A DNA stretch of 39,717 bases from an uncultured Prevotellaceae bacterium (GTDB lineage: Bacteria; Bacteroidota; Bacteroidia; Bacteroidales; Bacteroidaceae): assembly GCA_900318685.1 (NCBI GenBank), contig ONLL01000032.1:1-39717 (forward strand). Direction: 5' to 3'. The position numbers were made by a program, and so were the translations under genes. A model generated the notes under the pieces. It ran no database searches. It was not told where the DNA came from and was given only the letters and a program-made list of their open reading frames with translations. Of the stretch, positions 1 to 15,359 are shown one piece after another (position 1 is the first letter of the stretch; each line of letters starts with the position of its first letter).

Positions 1-66
1 GAAAGAAATGCTCAGTAAGAAACAAAAAAAACCACCATTATGCATTACATCAGAGATCAACAAGCA

Positions 67-96
67 AACAGCGCATCCAGTCAAGGGTGCGCTGTT
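67..96. terminator. Hairpin, probable terminator downstream of the GH2 gene
   Basis: The arms AACAGCGCATCC (67-78) and GGGTGCGCTGTT (85-96) pair over 12 positions with one G-T wobble, around a 6-base loop. Read leftward, the hairpin is followed by TTTGCTTGTT, so it could end the GH2 transcript. Read rightward it could end a gene lying left of the window. The tail is not a pure T run, so strength is uncertain. Confidence 0.5.
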
Positions 97-206
97 TGGT
101 TACACACAAAAATGTTCATGTTCAGGGAGCGGGCAAACTCAGACACGTTGATTTCCTTGTGAGTAAGGAAGAATCGTTGCAAGGGGTGTCGGTTTGATGA
201 CTCTCG
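88..206 (-). pseudogene. Possible remnant of a small HTH-type protein
   Basis: Immediately after the GH2 stop codon the same leftward frame stays open for about 35 codons and includes the peptide EINVSEFARSLNMN. That peptide resembles the helix-turn-helix-like tail of small Bacteroidetes DNA-binding or antitoxin proteins, from memory of the family style. There is no start codon or complete domain, and the frame ends in the hairpin at 67-96. It may be a decayed gene end or chance. Confidence 0.22.
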
Positions 207-7843
<7,637 letters not shown>

Positions 7844-7864
7844 GAATTGTTGCTTTTTGAGGGT

Positions 7865-7896
7865 CAAAGATACGCAGAATAGTTGATATTGCCAAA
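7865..7896 (-). promoter_or_regulatory. dnaE promoter
   Basis: Read leftward, TTTG (7893-7896), a 20-base spacer and TATCTTTG (7865-7872) match the Bacteroidetes housekeeping promoter. This gives a leader of roughly 15-20 bases before the dnaE ATG at 7843. Confidence 0.8.
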
Positions 7897-7912
7897 AGAA
7901 TTTGATAAAAAG

Positions 7913-7943
7913 TTTGTAATTTGCCAAAAAATCACTACCTTTG
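7913..7943 (+). promoter_or_regulatory. psd-pssA operon promoter
   Basis: TTTG (7913-7916), a 19-base spacer and TACCTTTG (7936-7943) match the Bacteroidetes consensus. It lies back-to-back with the dnaE promoter, the two -33 elements being 16 bases apart. Confidence 0.85.
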
Positions 7944-7977
7944 CACACGAATTGCAAAAGCGCACCTGATCATAAAC

Positions 7978-8667
7978 ATGGGTAAGAGAATTAAGAAGCT
8001 CAAAAAAATAAGAATACACCGTGAAGGCACGAACGAACTACTCTACAGCATGTTTGCCATTGTGGCCATTGCTGTAGTGTTGTGGCGTTCGTTCGATTCA
8101 TGGATTCCATTTGCTCTCTTTCTGGCTGTGGCAGTAGTAGTGTGGATGCTGGTGCTCAACTTCTACCGTTGTCCTATACGCTATTTCTCTGGTGACACCG
8201 AGAAGATAGTGGTGGCACCTGCCGACGGTAGGGTAGTGGTGATAGAAGAGACGGATGAGAACGACTATTTTCATGACAGGCGGTTGCTCATCAGTATTTT
8301 CATGAGTCCCCTGAATGTGCATGCCAACTGGTTCCCGGTCGACGGGCAGGTGAAGTTCGTGCGTCATTTCGACGGCAACTATCACAAGGCCTGGCTACCG
8401 AAGGCCAGCGAGGAGAACGAGCATGCCGACACTATGATCGAGACACCCGACGGGCAGGAGGTGCTGGTGCGACAGATTGCAGGCGCTGTGGCCCGACGCA
8501 TCGTGACCTATGCGAAGGACCTGGAGGAGTGCTATATCGACGAGCACCTCGGGTTTATCAAGCTGGGTTCGAGGGTGGATGTCTACCTGCCGCTGGGCTC
8601 GCAGCCTAACGTAAAGATGGGGCAGTCGACTACGGGCGATCAGACCGTCATTGCCAAACTTAACTAA
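7978..8667 (+). CDS. psd: Phosphatidylserine decarboxylase
   Basis: This 229-residue enzyme turns phosphatidylserine into phosphatidylethanolamine at the inner membrane. The N-terminus is basic and followed by two hydrophobic stretches (about 20-60). The short PSD form is recognised by DGRVVVIEE, the [16 protein letters not shown] segment and the self-cleavage site [14 protein letters not shown], whose Gly-Ser bond yields the pyruvoyl group. The start MGKRIKK follows the promoter at 7913-7943; an open upstream extension would begin inside that promoter. It sits one base before pssA, which makes its substrate, so the two are surely co-transcribed. Confidence 0.95.
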   Translation: MGKRIKKLKKIRIHREGTNELLYSMFAIVAIAVVLWRSFDSWIPFALFLAVAVVVWMLVLNFYRCPIRYFSGDTEKIVVAPADGRVVVIEETDENDYFHDRRLLISIFMSPLNVHANWFPVDGQVKFVRHFDGNYHKAWLPKASEENEHADTMIETPDGQEVLVRQIAGAVARRIVTYAKDLEECYIDEHLGFIKLGSRVDVYLPLGSQPNVKMGQSTTGDQTVIAKLN

Positions 8668-8668
8668 G

Positions 8669-9361
8669 ATGAAGAAGCACATTCCAAATACGATCACAAG
8701 CCTGAATCTGATTTCGGGGTGTATCGCCACTTATTGGGCTTTTCAGGGCTTCTGCCAAGAAGCCTTGCTATTCATCGTTATCGGTGCTGTGTTCGATTTC
8801 TTCGACGGAATGTCAGCACGTCTTCTGCATGTGTCGTCACCCATTGGCAAGGAGCTCGACTCGCTGGCCGACTGCATCACCTTCGGCTTTGCTCCGTCGG
8901 CTATCATCTTCAGCTTCCTGAGTTCTTTTCACATCCATCTGACTTTCGTACCCTTCCTGGCATTCATCATGGCCGCCTTCTCAGCCCTGCGCCTGGCCAA
9001 GTTCAATCTCGACGAGCGGCAGGCATTAGGATTCATCGGGCTGCCTACTCCTGCAAATGCTCTGTTCTGGGGATCGCTGATTGTGAGCCTCAACTTTGGA
9101 ACTTGGTTTGAACCTTACCAGTTGCCAACATATTGGCTGTACATCGTGCTGGCACTGATACCTGTCAGTTGCTACCTGCTGGTGAGCGAGATTCCGATGT
9201 TTGCCCTGAAGTTTAAGACGTGGGGATGGAAGGGTAACGAGGTGAAGTGGTGCTTCCTGCTTAGCTGCATACCGCTGGTGATTATCTTTGGCGTCAGTTC
9301 GCTTGCCATTATCATTGCCTGGTATGTGCTGCTCTCCGTTTTGATCCGTAAGAACGCATAA
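8669..9361 (+). CDS. pssA: CDP-diacylglycerol-serine O-phosphatidyltransferase
   Basis: This 230-residue integral membrane enzyme makes phosphatidylserine from CDP-diacylglycerol and serine. It carries the CDP-alcohol phosphotransferase signature, seen as FDFFDGMSARLLH followed by GKELDSLADCITFG, with the expected Asp residues. Several hydrophobic helices follow. The ATG comes one base after the psd stop; an open extension to 8651 would overlap psd. It forms a two-step phosphatidylethanolamine pathway with psd. Confidence 0.95.
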   Translation: MKKHIPNTITSLNLISGCIATYWAFQGFCQEALLFIVIGAVFDFFDGMSARLLHVSSPIGKELDSLADCITFGFAPSAIIFSFLSSFHIHLTFVPFLAFIMAAFSALRLAKFNLDERQALGFIGLPTPANALFWGSLIVSLNFGTWFEPYQLPTYWLYIVLALIPVSCYLLVSEIPMFALKFKTWGWKGNEVKWCFLLSCIPLVIIFGVSSLAIIIAWYVLLSVLIRKNA

Positions 9362-9379
9362 TTCTCCTTCGCACGCGCC

Positions 9380-9646
9380 ATGAAGTTCCTCCTCGCACTA
9401 CTCCTGCTCTTAACGCTCTATATCCTGTTCAACATTGCATCGGTGGTATGGAAGGTGCGCAAGGGCATTCGTCAGTTTAAGGATGCCGTCAAAGAGCAGT
9501 CGGAAAGAGAGGCGTCGGCCCAGCGTCGTCGCACCACCCAGACTACTGATGGCGTCACCATCATTGATGATCGCGACCCGAAGGAGGCCAACAAAAAAAT
9601 ATTCGCCCAGGATGAGGGCGAATATGTAGACTTCGAAGAGAGTTGA
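9380..9646 (+). CDS. DUF4834-type small membrane protein
   Basis: The 88-residue protein has one N-terminal membrane helix (LLALLLLLTLYILFNIASVV). A charged tail follows with QRRRTTQTTDGVTIID and an acidic end (DEGEYVDFEES). The layout fits the DUF4834 family of Bacteroidetes, whose function is unknown to me. It follows pssA by 18 bases and probably belongs to the lipid operon, so a role at the inner membrane is likely but unproven. Confidence 0.8.
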   Translation: MKFLLALLLLLTLYILFNIASVVWKVRKGIRQFKDAVKEQSEREASAQRRRTTQTTDGVTIIDDRDPKEANKKIFAQDEGEYVDFEES

Positions 9647-9658
9647 GATCTCAACTCT
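9639..9658. terminator. 20-base perfect palindrome between convergent genes
   Basis: AGAGTTGAGATCTCAACTCT spans the DUF4834 stop and touches the pyrH stop. As RNA it would form a stem of about 8 pairs on either strand. It may serve as a compact bidirectional terminator, although no T tract follows. Confidence 0.4.
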
Positions 9659-10368
9659 TACGGATGCACCAGCGTACCGATATCCTCGCCCTGCATCACC
9701 CGCATGAGATTTCCCACCACATCCATATTGAACACATAGATGGGAAGGTTGTTGTCCTGACACATGCAGATGGCCGAGAAGTCCATCACCTTCAGCCTTC
9801 TGTTGAGCACCTCCTGATAGGTGATCTCGTTGAACTTCGTGGCTGTGGGGTCCTTCTCAGGATCGGCAGTATAGACACCATCCACACGAGTGCCCTTGAG
9901 CATCACGTCGGCCTCGATCTCCACACCACGCAGGCTCGAACCTGTGTCGGTAGTGAAATAAGGCGAGCCCGTGCCAGCCGAGAAGATGCACACCTTGCCC
10001 TCCTTCATGGCTTCGATGGCCTTCCATTTCGAGTAGTACTCGCCGATGGGCTCCATGCGGATGGCGGTGAGCACCTTGTTCTCCACGCCTACTGCATCGA
10101 GTGCCGACGAGAGAGCCAGCGAGTTGATGACCGTAGCGCACATACCCATCTGGTCGCCCTTCACACGGTCGAAGCCTTTCTTCGAGCCGCTGAGTCCACG
10201 GAAGATGTTGCCACCGCCAATAACGATGCCAATCTCCACGCCCAGGTCGTGAACTTCCTTGATCTGGCGGGCATAGTCGCCCAGCCGCTCAGGGTCGATG
10301 CCGTGACCCTGATTGCCCATCAGGCTCTCGCCCGACAGCTTCAGTAGAATTCTTTTGAATCGTGCCAT
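9658..10368 (-). CDS. pyrH: UMP kinase
   Basis: The 236-residue cytoplasmic enzyme phosphorylates UMP to UDP in pyrimidine nucleotide synthesis. It has the amino-acid-kinase fold: KRILLKLSGESLMG at the N-terminus, VIGGGNIFRG, and the UMP-binding and late ATP-binding segments TDTGSSLRGVEIEADVMLKG and VDGVYTADPEKDP. Its length is normal for PyrH. It lies 16 bases downstream of birA and is likely co-transcribed with it. Confidence 0.97.
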   Translation of the reverse strand: MARFKRILLKLSGESLMGNQGHGIDPERLGDYARQIKEVHDLGVEIGIVIGGGNIFRGLSGSKKGFDRVKGDQMGMCATVINSLALSSALDAVGVENKVLTAIRMEPIGEYYSKWKAIEAMKEGKVCIFSAGTGSPYFTTDTGSSLRGVEIEADVMLKGTRVDGVYTADPEKDPTATKFNEITYQEVLNRRLKVMDFSAICMCQDNNLPIYVFNMDVVGNLMRVMQGEDIGTLVHP

Positions 10369-10384
10369 ATTCCTTGATTATTTG

Positions 10385-11110
10385 TTAGATGATGAATTGT
10401 ACTTCCTTGAATGCCAGCAGAAGAGCCTCTTCATTCTCGCGCAGCAATTCCAGATGCCCGTCGTCTGTGACGTTCACCAGCTTGCATTGCTCGACAGCTC
10501 CATCATTGAAGCGGAAACTGTGCGTCTCTTCCAGTCGGTAGAGGTGATTGCGATAGCGGGTGCGGATGTCGTCCCAAGAGTTGCTGCCCAACGAGTCCAT
10601 ATATTGGGCAATGTTGGCTACGACCTTCTGCAGCACCTCTTCGCGGTCCACCTCGTGCCCCAGTATCTGACAGAGCGAGACGGGATTCGGAGCATCACTC
10701 CTGAACTGTCTCTGGTTCACGTTGATGCCTGTGCCGATGATGCAAGTCTTGATACTGCTGCCGCTCAGCGTGGTCTCAATCAGCGTGCCGGCTATCTTGT
10801 AGTCGCGCCAGTAGATGTCGTTTGGCCACTTGATTTTCACCTCGTCGATATAGTCGGCAAGCGTGTCTCTCAGCGCCAGCGCATTGGCCATCGAGAGGAT
10901 GAACTGCTCGTTGGCAGGCACCTTCGACGGATGCAGCAGCAAGGAGAAGAGCAGGTTCATGCCCCGTTCGCTCTCCCAGGTGTTAGTGCCGCAGCCGCGA
11001 CCAGCAGTCTGGTAGTCGGTCCATACCAGCAGGTCGCGCTCGTCGCCGTGCTCCTTCAGCCATCGGTTGGTGGAGTCGGTCTCAGCAAGGTGTATCGTCT
11101 CGAATGCCAT
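10385..11110 (-). CDS. birA: Biotin-[acetyl-CoA-carboxylase] ligase, single-domain form
   Basis: The 241-residue ligase attaches biotin to carboxylase carrier domains. Visible are the substrate loop (AGRGCGTNTWES, where most relatives have GRGQ.GN.W), KWPNDIYWRDYKIAGTLIE and IGTGINVNQ. There is no N-terminal DNA-binding domain, so it should not repress biotin genes. The start MAFETIHL is placed after a TACCTTTG box at 11129-11136; an earlier open ATG at 11140 would overlap that box. It is first gene of a birA-pyrH pair. Confidence 0.93.
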   Translation of the reverse strand: MAFETIHLAETDSTNRWLKEHGDERDLLVWTDYQTAGRGCGTNTWESERGMNLLFSLLLHPSKVPANEQFILSMANALALRDTLADYIDEVKIKWPNDIYWRDYKIAGTLIETTLSGSSIKTCIIGTGINVNQRQFRSDAPNPVSLCQILGHEVDREEVLQKVVANIAQYMDSLGSNSWDDIRTRYRNHLYRLEETHSFRFNDGAVEQCKLVNVTDDGHLELLRENEEALLLAFKEVQFII

Positions 11111-11128
11111 GTTTTCAGTTATCTGCTG

Positions 11129-11136
11129 CAAAGGTA
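11129..11136 (-). promoter_or_regulatory. birA -7 promoter element
   Basis: TACCTTTG, read leftward, lies 18 bases before the birA ATG. I see no good TTTG partner 19-21 bases upstream, where the sequence is A-rich. Confidence 0.55.
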
Positions 11137-11298
11137 GCATTTTTTTTTCAGAAAGCGGCTTGGAATCCGTATTTTAACATATCATCCTGCGCAGCCTTCT
11201 TGGTCTTGGTGCGTGACTTTCTTAGTCCTGATAGGCCACTTTCTAAGTCTTGATATTCTGCAAACTAGTGCGAATAGTGCTTAAATATGTGTAAAGAA

Positions 11299-11330
11299 TT
11301 TGCGCGTGAAGAGGTTTATGCCTATTTTTG
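11299..11330 (+). promoter_or_regulatory. Promoter immediately before the gene at 11336
   Basis: TTTG (11299-11302), a 20-base spacer and TATTTTTG (11323-11330) fit the Bacteroidetes consensus exactly. Only five bases separate the -7 element from the ATG, which implies a leaderless or nearly leaderless transcript. The spacer from 11137 to 11298 holds no gene that I can support. Confidence 0.7.
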
Positions 11331-11335
11331 CAGGG

Positions 11336-11848
11336 ATGAAACGATTGCGACTCCTCCTTCTTCTGCTGCTTGCGGCAGTAACTACGGCTCAGGCACAGCG
11401 CCAGTTGGTGGTGGCCGACATTGAGACGGGTGAGATCGTAGCCCGTGCCAATGTCGAGGGTACCAACTTCCATGCTGTCACCGACTCGGCAGGATGTTTC
11501 TTGGCACCTGACTCCTGCAGGACGCTGCTCTTCTCGCATGTCAACTACGAGAGTCGCATGGTGAACATGCAGGAGGTGGCGGGCGACACCATATTTATTA
11601 TCTCCAAACTCCTTAACCTCAAAGAAGTGGTGGTGTTTGGAAAGCTGCAATATGAGGATGACGGACTGGATGAGCTGCGCAAGAGTCTGCGCATGCAGCG
11701 CACGGAGGCACAGCTGGCAGCCGCCGACCCCAGCAAGGCTAGCCTGCCATTAGGATTACTGACCAAGCTCTTGCCGAAGAAGTGGCGCCCAGGCTACAAG
11801 AGTGAGCAGAGGCGACGTCGACATGAGGAAATACTTAGAAACTACTGA
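11336..11848 (+). CDS. Small secreted protein with carboxypeptidase-D-regulatory-like domain
   Basis: The 170-residue protein begins with a clear signal peptide (MKRLRLLLLLLLAAVTTAQA-Q). The next 80 residues (VVADIETGEIVARANVEG...DSAGCFLAP...LLFSHVNYESRMV) resemble the beta-sandwich domain that starts many TonB-dependent receptors, but no barrel follows. The C-terminus is basic and disordered-looking (KKWRPGYKSEQRRRRHEE). It ends two bases before the histidine kinase, so the pair probably shares the promoter at 11299-11330. An open upstream extension to 11300 would include that promoter. Function unknown; it could be an envelope partner or signal for the kinase. Confidence 0.8.
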   Translation: MKRLRLLLLLLLAAVTTAQAQRQLVVADIETGEIVARANVEGTNFHAVTDSAGCFLAPDSCRTLLFSHVNYESRMVNMQEVAGDTIFIISKLLNLKEVVVFGKLQYEDDGLDELRKSLRMQRTEAQLAAADPSKASLPLGLLTKLLPKKWRPGYKSEQRRRRHEEILRNY

Positions 11849-11850
11849 CT

Positions 11851-13020
11851 ATGCAATGGGTTGACAGAATACGCCAGGTGAAGATCGTGCTTGTGGTGGC
11901 TGCCATTCTCATTGCTGCCGCCTCGCTGCTCATCAGCCATAAGCTGGTGAGCGACCTCAAGCAGGAAGAACGGTCGAAGATGGACCTCTGGGCGAAGGCG
12001 ATGAACTTCGTGCAGGAGGCTGACAGCGAGACCGACCTCTCGCTGGCGCTGGCTTTCATCGAGGGCAACACCACTATCCCCGTCATCGTCACAGATGCCC
12101 AGGGGTCTGTGATGGAGTATCGTAACATCGATGAGGATGCTGACGTGACTGACTACGCCCGACGCATGCGGCAGGCAGGCGATACGATCTCCATCGATCT
12201 GGGAGCTGGCGACTATCTGCTGGTGTGCTATGACGAGTCAACGCTGCTGAAACGTCTCACCCAATATCCCTACTGGCAACTGGGCATCGTGATGATCTTC
12301 GTCGTGGTGGCCATCTTTGCCCTGCTGTCGTCGAAGCGGGCTGAGCAGAACAAGGTGTGGGTAGGACTCTCGAAGGAGACCGCCCACCAGCTGGGCACTC
12401 CCATCTCGTCGCTGATGGCCTGGACGGAAATGCTGAAGGAGAGCTATCCTGACGACGAACTCATCCCTGAGATGGAGCAGGACGTGAGGCGGCTGGAGCG
12501 CATAGCAGAACGTTTCTCGAAGATCGGTTCGCTGCCTGAGCCTGTGGCTACATCCATGAACGAGGTGCTCGATCATGTCATCGCCTATATGGACAAGCGC
12601 ACCTCGCAGAAGGTGGCCATCAAGGGCCACTATCCCAGTCACGACGTGATGGTCAGGATCAATGCCTCGCTCTTCGAGTGGGTCATCGAGAACCTCTGCA
12701 AGAATGCCGTTGATGCGATGGAGGGTCAGCCCGGCAAGATCGACCTCTGGCTGCTGGAGGAGGGCGATACTGTGGCTGTGGAAGTGGTAGATACAGGCAA
12801 GGGCATCCGCAAGAAGAACGTGAATAACGTGTTCCGTCCTGGCTTCACCACGAAGAAGCGCGGCTGGGGTCTTGGCCTCTCGCTGGCCAAGCGTATCGTA
12901 GAGGAATATCATCGCGGCCACATCTTCGTCAAACAGAGCGAAGTGGGCAGAGGCACCACCTTCCGCATCGAGCTCCGACGCGATCAGAAGGCAATGCCGA
13001 TGCCGATGCTGAAGGGATAG
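11851..13020 (+). CDS. Sensor histidine kinase
   Basis: The 389-residue inner-membrane kinase has a membrane helix at about 11-30, a sensory segment of about 110 residues, a second helix near 143-162 and a kinase core. The phospho-acceptor is probably His179 in ETAHQLGTPISSL. The ATP-binding domain shows the N box ENLCKNAVDAM, G1 DTGKGIRKK and G2 GWGLGLSLAK. No response regulator gene lies in the window, so it is an orphan here. Its last 37 bases overlap the convergent gene at 12984-13847. Confidence 0.92.
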   Translation: MQWVDRIRQVKIVLVVAAILIAAASLLISHKLVSDLKQEERSKMDLWAKAMNFVQEADSETDLSLALAFIEGNTTIPVIVTDAQGSVMEYRNIDEDADVTDYARRMRQAGDTISIDLGAGDYLLVCYDESTLLKRLTQYPYWQLGIVMIFVVVAIFALLSSKRAEQNKVWVGLSKETAHQLGTPISSLMAWTEMLKESYPDDELIPEMEQDVRRLERIAERFSKIGSLPEPVATSMNEVLDHVIAYMDKRTSQKVAIKGHYPSHDVMVRINASLFEWVIENLCKNAVDAMEGQPGKIDLWLLEEGDTVAVEVVDTGKGIRKKNVNNVFRPGFTTKKRGWGLGLSLAKRIVEEYHRGHIFVKQSEVGRGTTFRIELRRDQKAMPMPMLKG

Positions 13021-13847
13021 CACTTTGGTCCGTATCCGCTCTTGAACTGCGGTGTGAGCGATTTCAGCAGATATATGCTGCCACCACCCCAGCTTACCTG
13101 TAGGCGCAAGCCAAGGAGGTTGTTGTTCAGTTTCAGCCCTGCTGCCTGGGGATATATTTCGTCGTTGAGTTTATAAGAGGTGAAGTTGTTGCGCAAGTTA
13201 TAATTAGTAGCTGTGAGCCCGAAGCCTATGCTGAGCCGGTCGTTATCAGGATCCTTGAAGTATTTGTACCATTTCAGCATGAGGTGAGTGTCGGAACCCA
13301 AAGCAAAAAGACGCGAGCTTTTGGCTCCCTCGATGTGCTGAAACGAGGCACGTCCTTCAGCATCTTTTGTCAGCACATTGTCTCCCCTGAACTTGATGTC
13401 GGTCCACTTAATGTTCATGGCAGCTGAGATGCTCCACGTCCGTTGCTTGTTGAGCCAGAAGCCCATATCGATAAACTTGAATGCTGCTTCTGACGAGTGC
13501 GTGAGCTTAGTGGATACTCCTTCCGCACTGCCAAAGCCCAGGATGCTGCCTGAAAGCCCTGTGAATCCGACGTAGGCAGTAGGGGTGGTCGGCATGTATT
13601 GAGGATTAGTGTTGAAGAAAGGAGAACTGACGTAGAATCGCTCCACCTCCTGCGTGTCGATGAAGGTACTCTCCTTCGTCTTTTTCATTTCCGTGCCGTC
13701 AGGGGCGTAGATGCTGACATGTGTCTCCACAGAGTCTTCACTGATGGTAATCTGCTTGCCGTTGTAAGTGAATGTGGTGTCGGCCACCTCTTCGCTCATA
13801 GCGTTCAGCGGCAGGGCCAGTAGGGCCGTTAAGAATAGCTTTTTCAT
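12984..13847 (-). CDS. Putative outer-membrane protein at the end of the sigma-factor operon
   Basis: The 287-residue protein has a signal peptide (MKKLFLTALLALPLNAMS). Alternating hydrophobic strands follow, ending in YPFSIGIGIAF with a terminal Phe, as expected of an outer-membrane beta-barrel. I do not recognise the family. It follows the gene at 13879-14313 by 31 bases in the leftward operon headed by an ECF sigma factor, so it may be a target or partner of that regulator. Its 3' end overlaps the histidine kinase gene on the other strand by 37 bases. Confidence 0.75.
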   Translation of the reverse strand: MKKLFLTALLALPLNAMSEEVADTTFTYNGKQITISEDSVETHVSIYAPDGTEMKKTKESTFIDTQEVERFYVSSPFFNTNPQYMPTTPTAYVGFTGLSGSILGFGSAEGVSTKLTHSSEAAFKFIDMGFWLNKQRTWSISAAMNIKWTDIKFRGDNVLTKDAEGRASFQHIEGAKSSRLFALGSDTHLMLKWYKYFKDPDNDRLSIGFGLTATNYNLRNNFTSYKLNDEIYPQAAGLKLNNNLLGLRLQVSWGGGSIYLLKSLTPQFKSGYGPKCYPFSIGIGIAF

Positions 13848-13878
13848 ATAAGAATGGTGTTTTTAGTGTTCGACTATT

Positions 13879-14313
13879 TTATTTCTTTTTCTGATAGCAC
13901 AGCTTCATGATGTCATCAGGGCTGAGTGCGCCTTCGATGTAGATGACGGCTCCGCTTTTGTCCGGCTTCTGGGTGTAGAGGATGTATCGTTGCTGAGATT
14001 CTGAGAGCGGAGGCAGGATGTAGTACCCACTCTCAATGCGCCCGTCGCTGACCTCTTCGCGTATCTTCGTGGCCTTTCGGCGGTCGTCGGCCAGCAGGCG
14101 TGCTATCTCTTCGCCCTGCTTCTGGTAGATCAGGCTCTGGTAGGTCTTCAGCTTGTAGCCTCTCAATTCCGTGTCGTGCATCTCTACCATCTTGCATCCC
14201 CGCTCGTCGCCGTAGCGGCTGAAGATGTCGGCCACGCGCAGCCCCTGCTGTGCCAATGTGCTGACGGCGATGCAAGTGAGCAAAAGAATGGTTGTCAATA
14301 GGCGTTTCGTCAT
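13879..14313 (-). CDS. Small secreted protein of the ECF operon
   Basis: The 144-residue protein has a signal peptide (MTKRLLTTILLLTCIAVSTLA-Q). The mature part is mixed alpha/beta (RVADIFSRYGDERGCKMVEM, GYYILPPLSESQQRYILY) and ends in a basic tail. I cannot assign a family firmly; similar small proteins sit beside ECF sigma and anti-sigma genes in Bacteroidetes. Its ATG overlaps the preceding gene's stop in an ATGA, which implies translational coupling with the anti-sigma factor. Confidence 0.75.
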   Translation of the reverse strand: MTKRLLTTILLLTCIAVSTLAQQGLRVADIFSRYGDERGCKMVEMHDTELRGYKLKTYQSLIYQKQGEEIARLLADDRRKATKIREEVSDGRIESGYYILPPLSESQQRYILYTQKPDKSGAVIYIEGALSPDDIMKLCYQKKK

Positions 14314-14729
14314 AGCTGGATGGTGTTTAGTGCGTCAAATGTTTCTTCTTCAGTAGTAGTGACCATCATCAGGGCCTGTTCAGCCTCCTGCTTCACGACG
14401 GAGAGGTCGGTAGTGATGTGCCCGTCGATGACGGCATAGTTGGTAGGGGTGTCTTGCTTGTTCAGCAGCAGTATGCCTGCGCCAACCAGCAGGAGTGCCG
14501 CGAGACTGGCGGCAATAGCCGGTCGGCGATGGGAGTGGCGATGGGCCAGCTTCTGACGGATGGTCGCCGATTCTCTCTCTTCCCAGGCGAAGAGGGCCTT
14601 GTAGGCGTACCATTCCTGAGGCACGAACTGCATCTCGCTGAAGTACTGGCGCAGCTGCAGTTCCTCCTGGCTGGAAGTCTCGCCGTCGAGGTAGCGGTCG
14701 AGTAGTCGTTGTATTTCTTCTTGTCTCAT
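14310..14729 (-). CDS. Probable anti-sigma factor
   Basis: The 139-residue protein has a cytoplasmic N-terminal region (MRQEEIQRLLDRYLDGETSSQEELQLRQYF) like the helical anti-sigma start in this phylum. A single membrane helix (AIAASLAALLLVGAGILLL) follows, then a short periplasmic tail. The start at 14729 forms an ATGA overlap with the sigma-factor stop, and its own stop overlaps the next ATG in the same way. An open extension to 14810 would overlap the sigma gene. It should hold the ECF factor at the membrane until a signal arrives; this is inference from context and architecture. Confidence 0.75.
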   Translation of the reverse strand: MRQEEIQRLLDRYLDGETSSQEELQLRQYFSEMQFVPQEWYAYKALFAWEERESATIRQKLAHRHSHRRPAIAASLAALLLVGAGILLLNKQDTPTNYAVIDGHITTDLSVVKQEAEQALMMVTTTEEETFDALNTIQL

Positions 14730-15199
14730 AGTTTGCTCAGTTTGATGAATAGTTCTTTGATCTTTCTTCTTGCCCTTGAGAGGTTCTGCCTGAGGCTCTC
14801 GTCCGTGCATCCTGTGACGAGCATGATTTCCTCTTTGGCATAGCCCTCCACTTCTTTCATGCGGAAAACCTGTTGCTGCAAGGGTGGCAGCTGGCCTACG
14901 ATGATGCTGATCAGCTCCAGCTCGTCATGAATCTCGTCCGTTGGAATATCCTCATGCTCCAATCGCTGCTCCTTTTGCCGTCGTCGCCAGTAGTCGGTAT
15001 GCTTGTTGCGCAGGATGGTCATCGCCAGAGCTTCAATGTTGGGATGTGCCTTCAGCTGCTGGCGCATCTCCCAGAGACGTAGCATCGTCTCCTGCACCAG
15101 GTCCCCGGCTGTGTCGTCGTTGCCTGCCAAGCGTTGTGCCTGCATAAGCAACTTGTGGCGTAGAGGCATCATTCGTGTGTTGAACTCTTTCGCTGTCAT
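14726..15199 (-). CDS. ECF-type RNA polymerase sigma factor
   Basis: This 157-residue sigma-70 factor has region 2 (MLMQAQRLAGNDDTAGDLVQE through ALAMTILRNKHTDYWRRR) and region 4 (LPPLQQQVFRMKEVEGYAKEEI, then CTDESLRQNLSRARRKIKEL). It lacks regions 1 and 3, as expected of the ECF class. It heads a four-gene leftward operon with a coupled anti-sigma gene and two envelope proteins. It starts divergently from blaI; the 160-base spacer contains a large symmetric palindrome that could control both directions. Confidence 0.92.
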   Translation of the reverse strand: MTAKEFNTRMMPLRHKLLMQAQRLAGNDDTAGDLVQETMLRLWEMRQQLKAHPNIEALAMTILRNKHTDYWRRRQKEQRLEHEDIPTDEIHDELELISIIVGQLPPLQQQVFRMKEVEGYAKEEIMLVTGCTDESLRQNLSRARRKIKELFIKLSKL

Positions 15200-15261
15200 C
15201 TACCTTCTAAACGAATGAATGCTGTCGTTTGTGACATGCAACTCGCAAAAAAACGTTAAAT

Positions 15262-15321
15262 AACTAATCGTTTTAGTTTAATTAACTAAGAAAATTAGTT
15301 GTATAACGAAAAGTTTTAGTT
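15262..15321. promoter_or_regulatory. Nested palindromic operator between sigma operon and blaI
   Basis: AACTAAT-N4-TTAGTT-N5-AACTAA-N4-ATTAGTT spans 15262-15300 and is symmetric about base 15281 in both inner and outer arms. A further TTAGTT half-site lies at 15316-15321, overlapping a TTACTTTG box (15319-15326) that resembles the -7 element of blaI. A BlaI-type dimer is the obvious candidate ligand, giving autoregulation, but the ECF operon starts on the other side and could also be controlled. Confidence 0.65.
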
Positions 15322-15359
15322 ACTTTGCAGTCGAAAACAATTATCAAGCATTCTACGAC

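Noticed and set aside
11137-11298. Small gene in the spacer right of birA
   Set aside because: No frame with a start, length or composition above chance was found on either strand.
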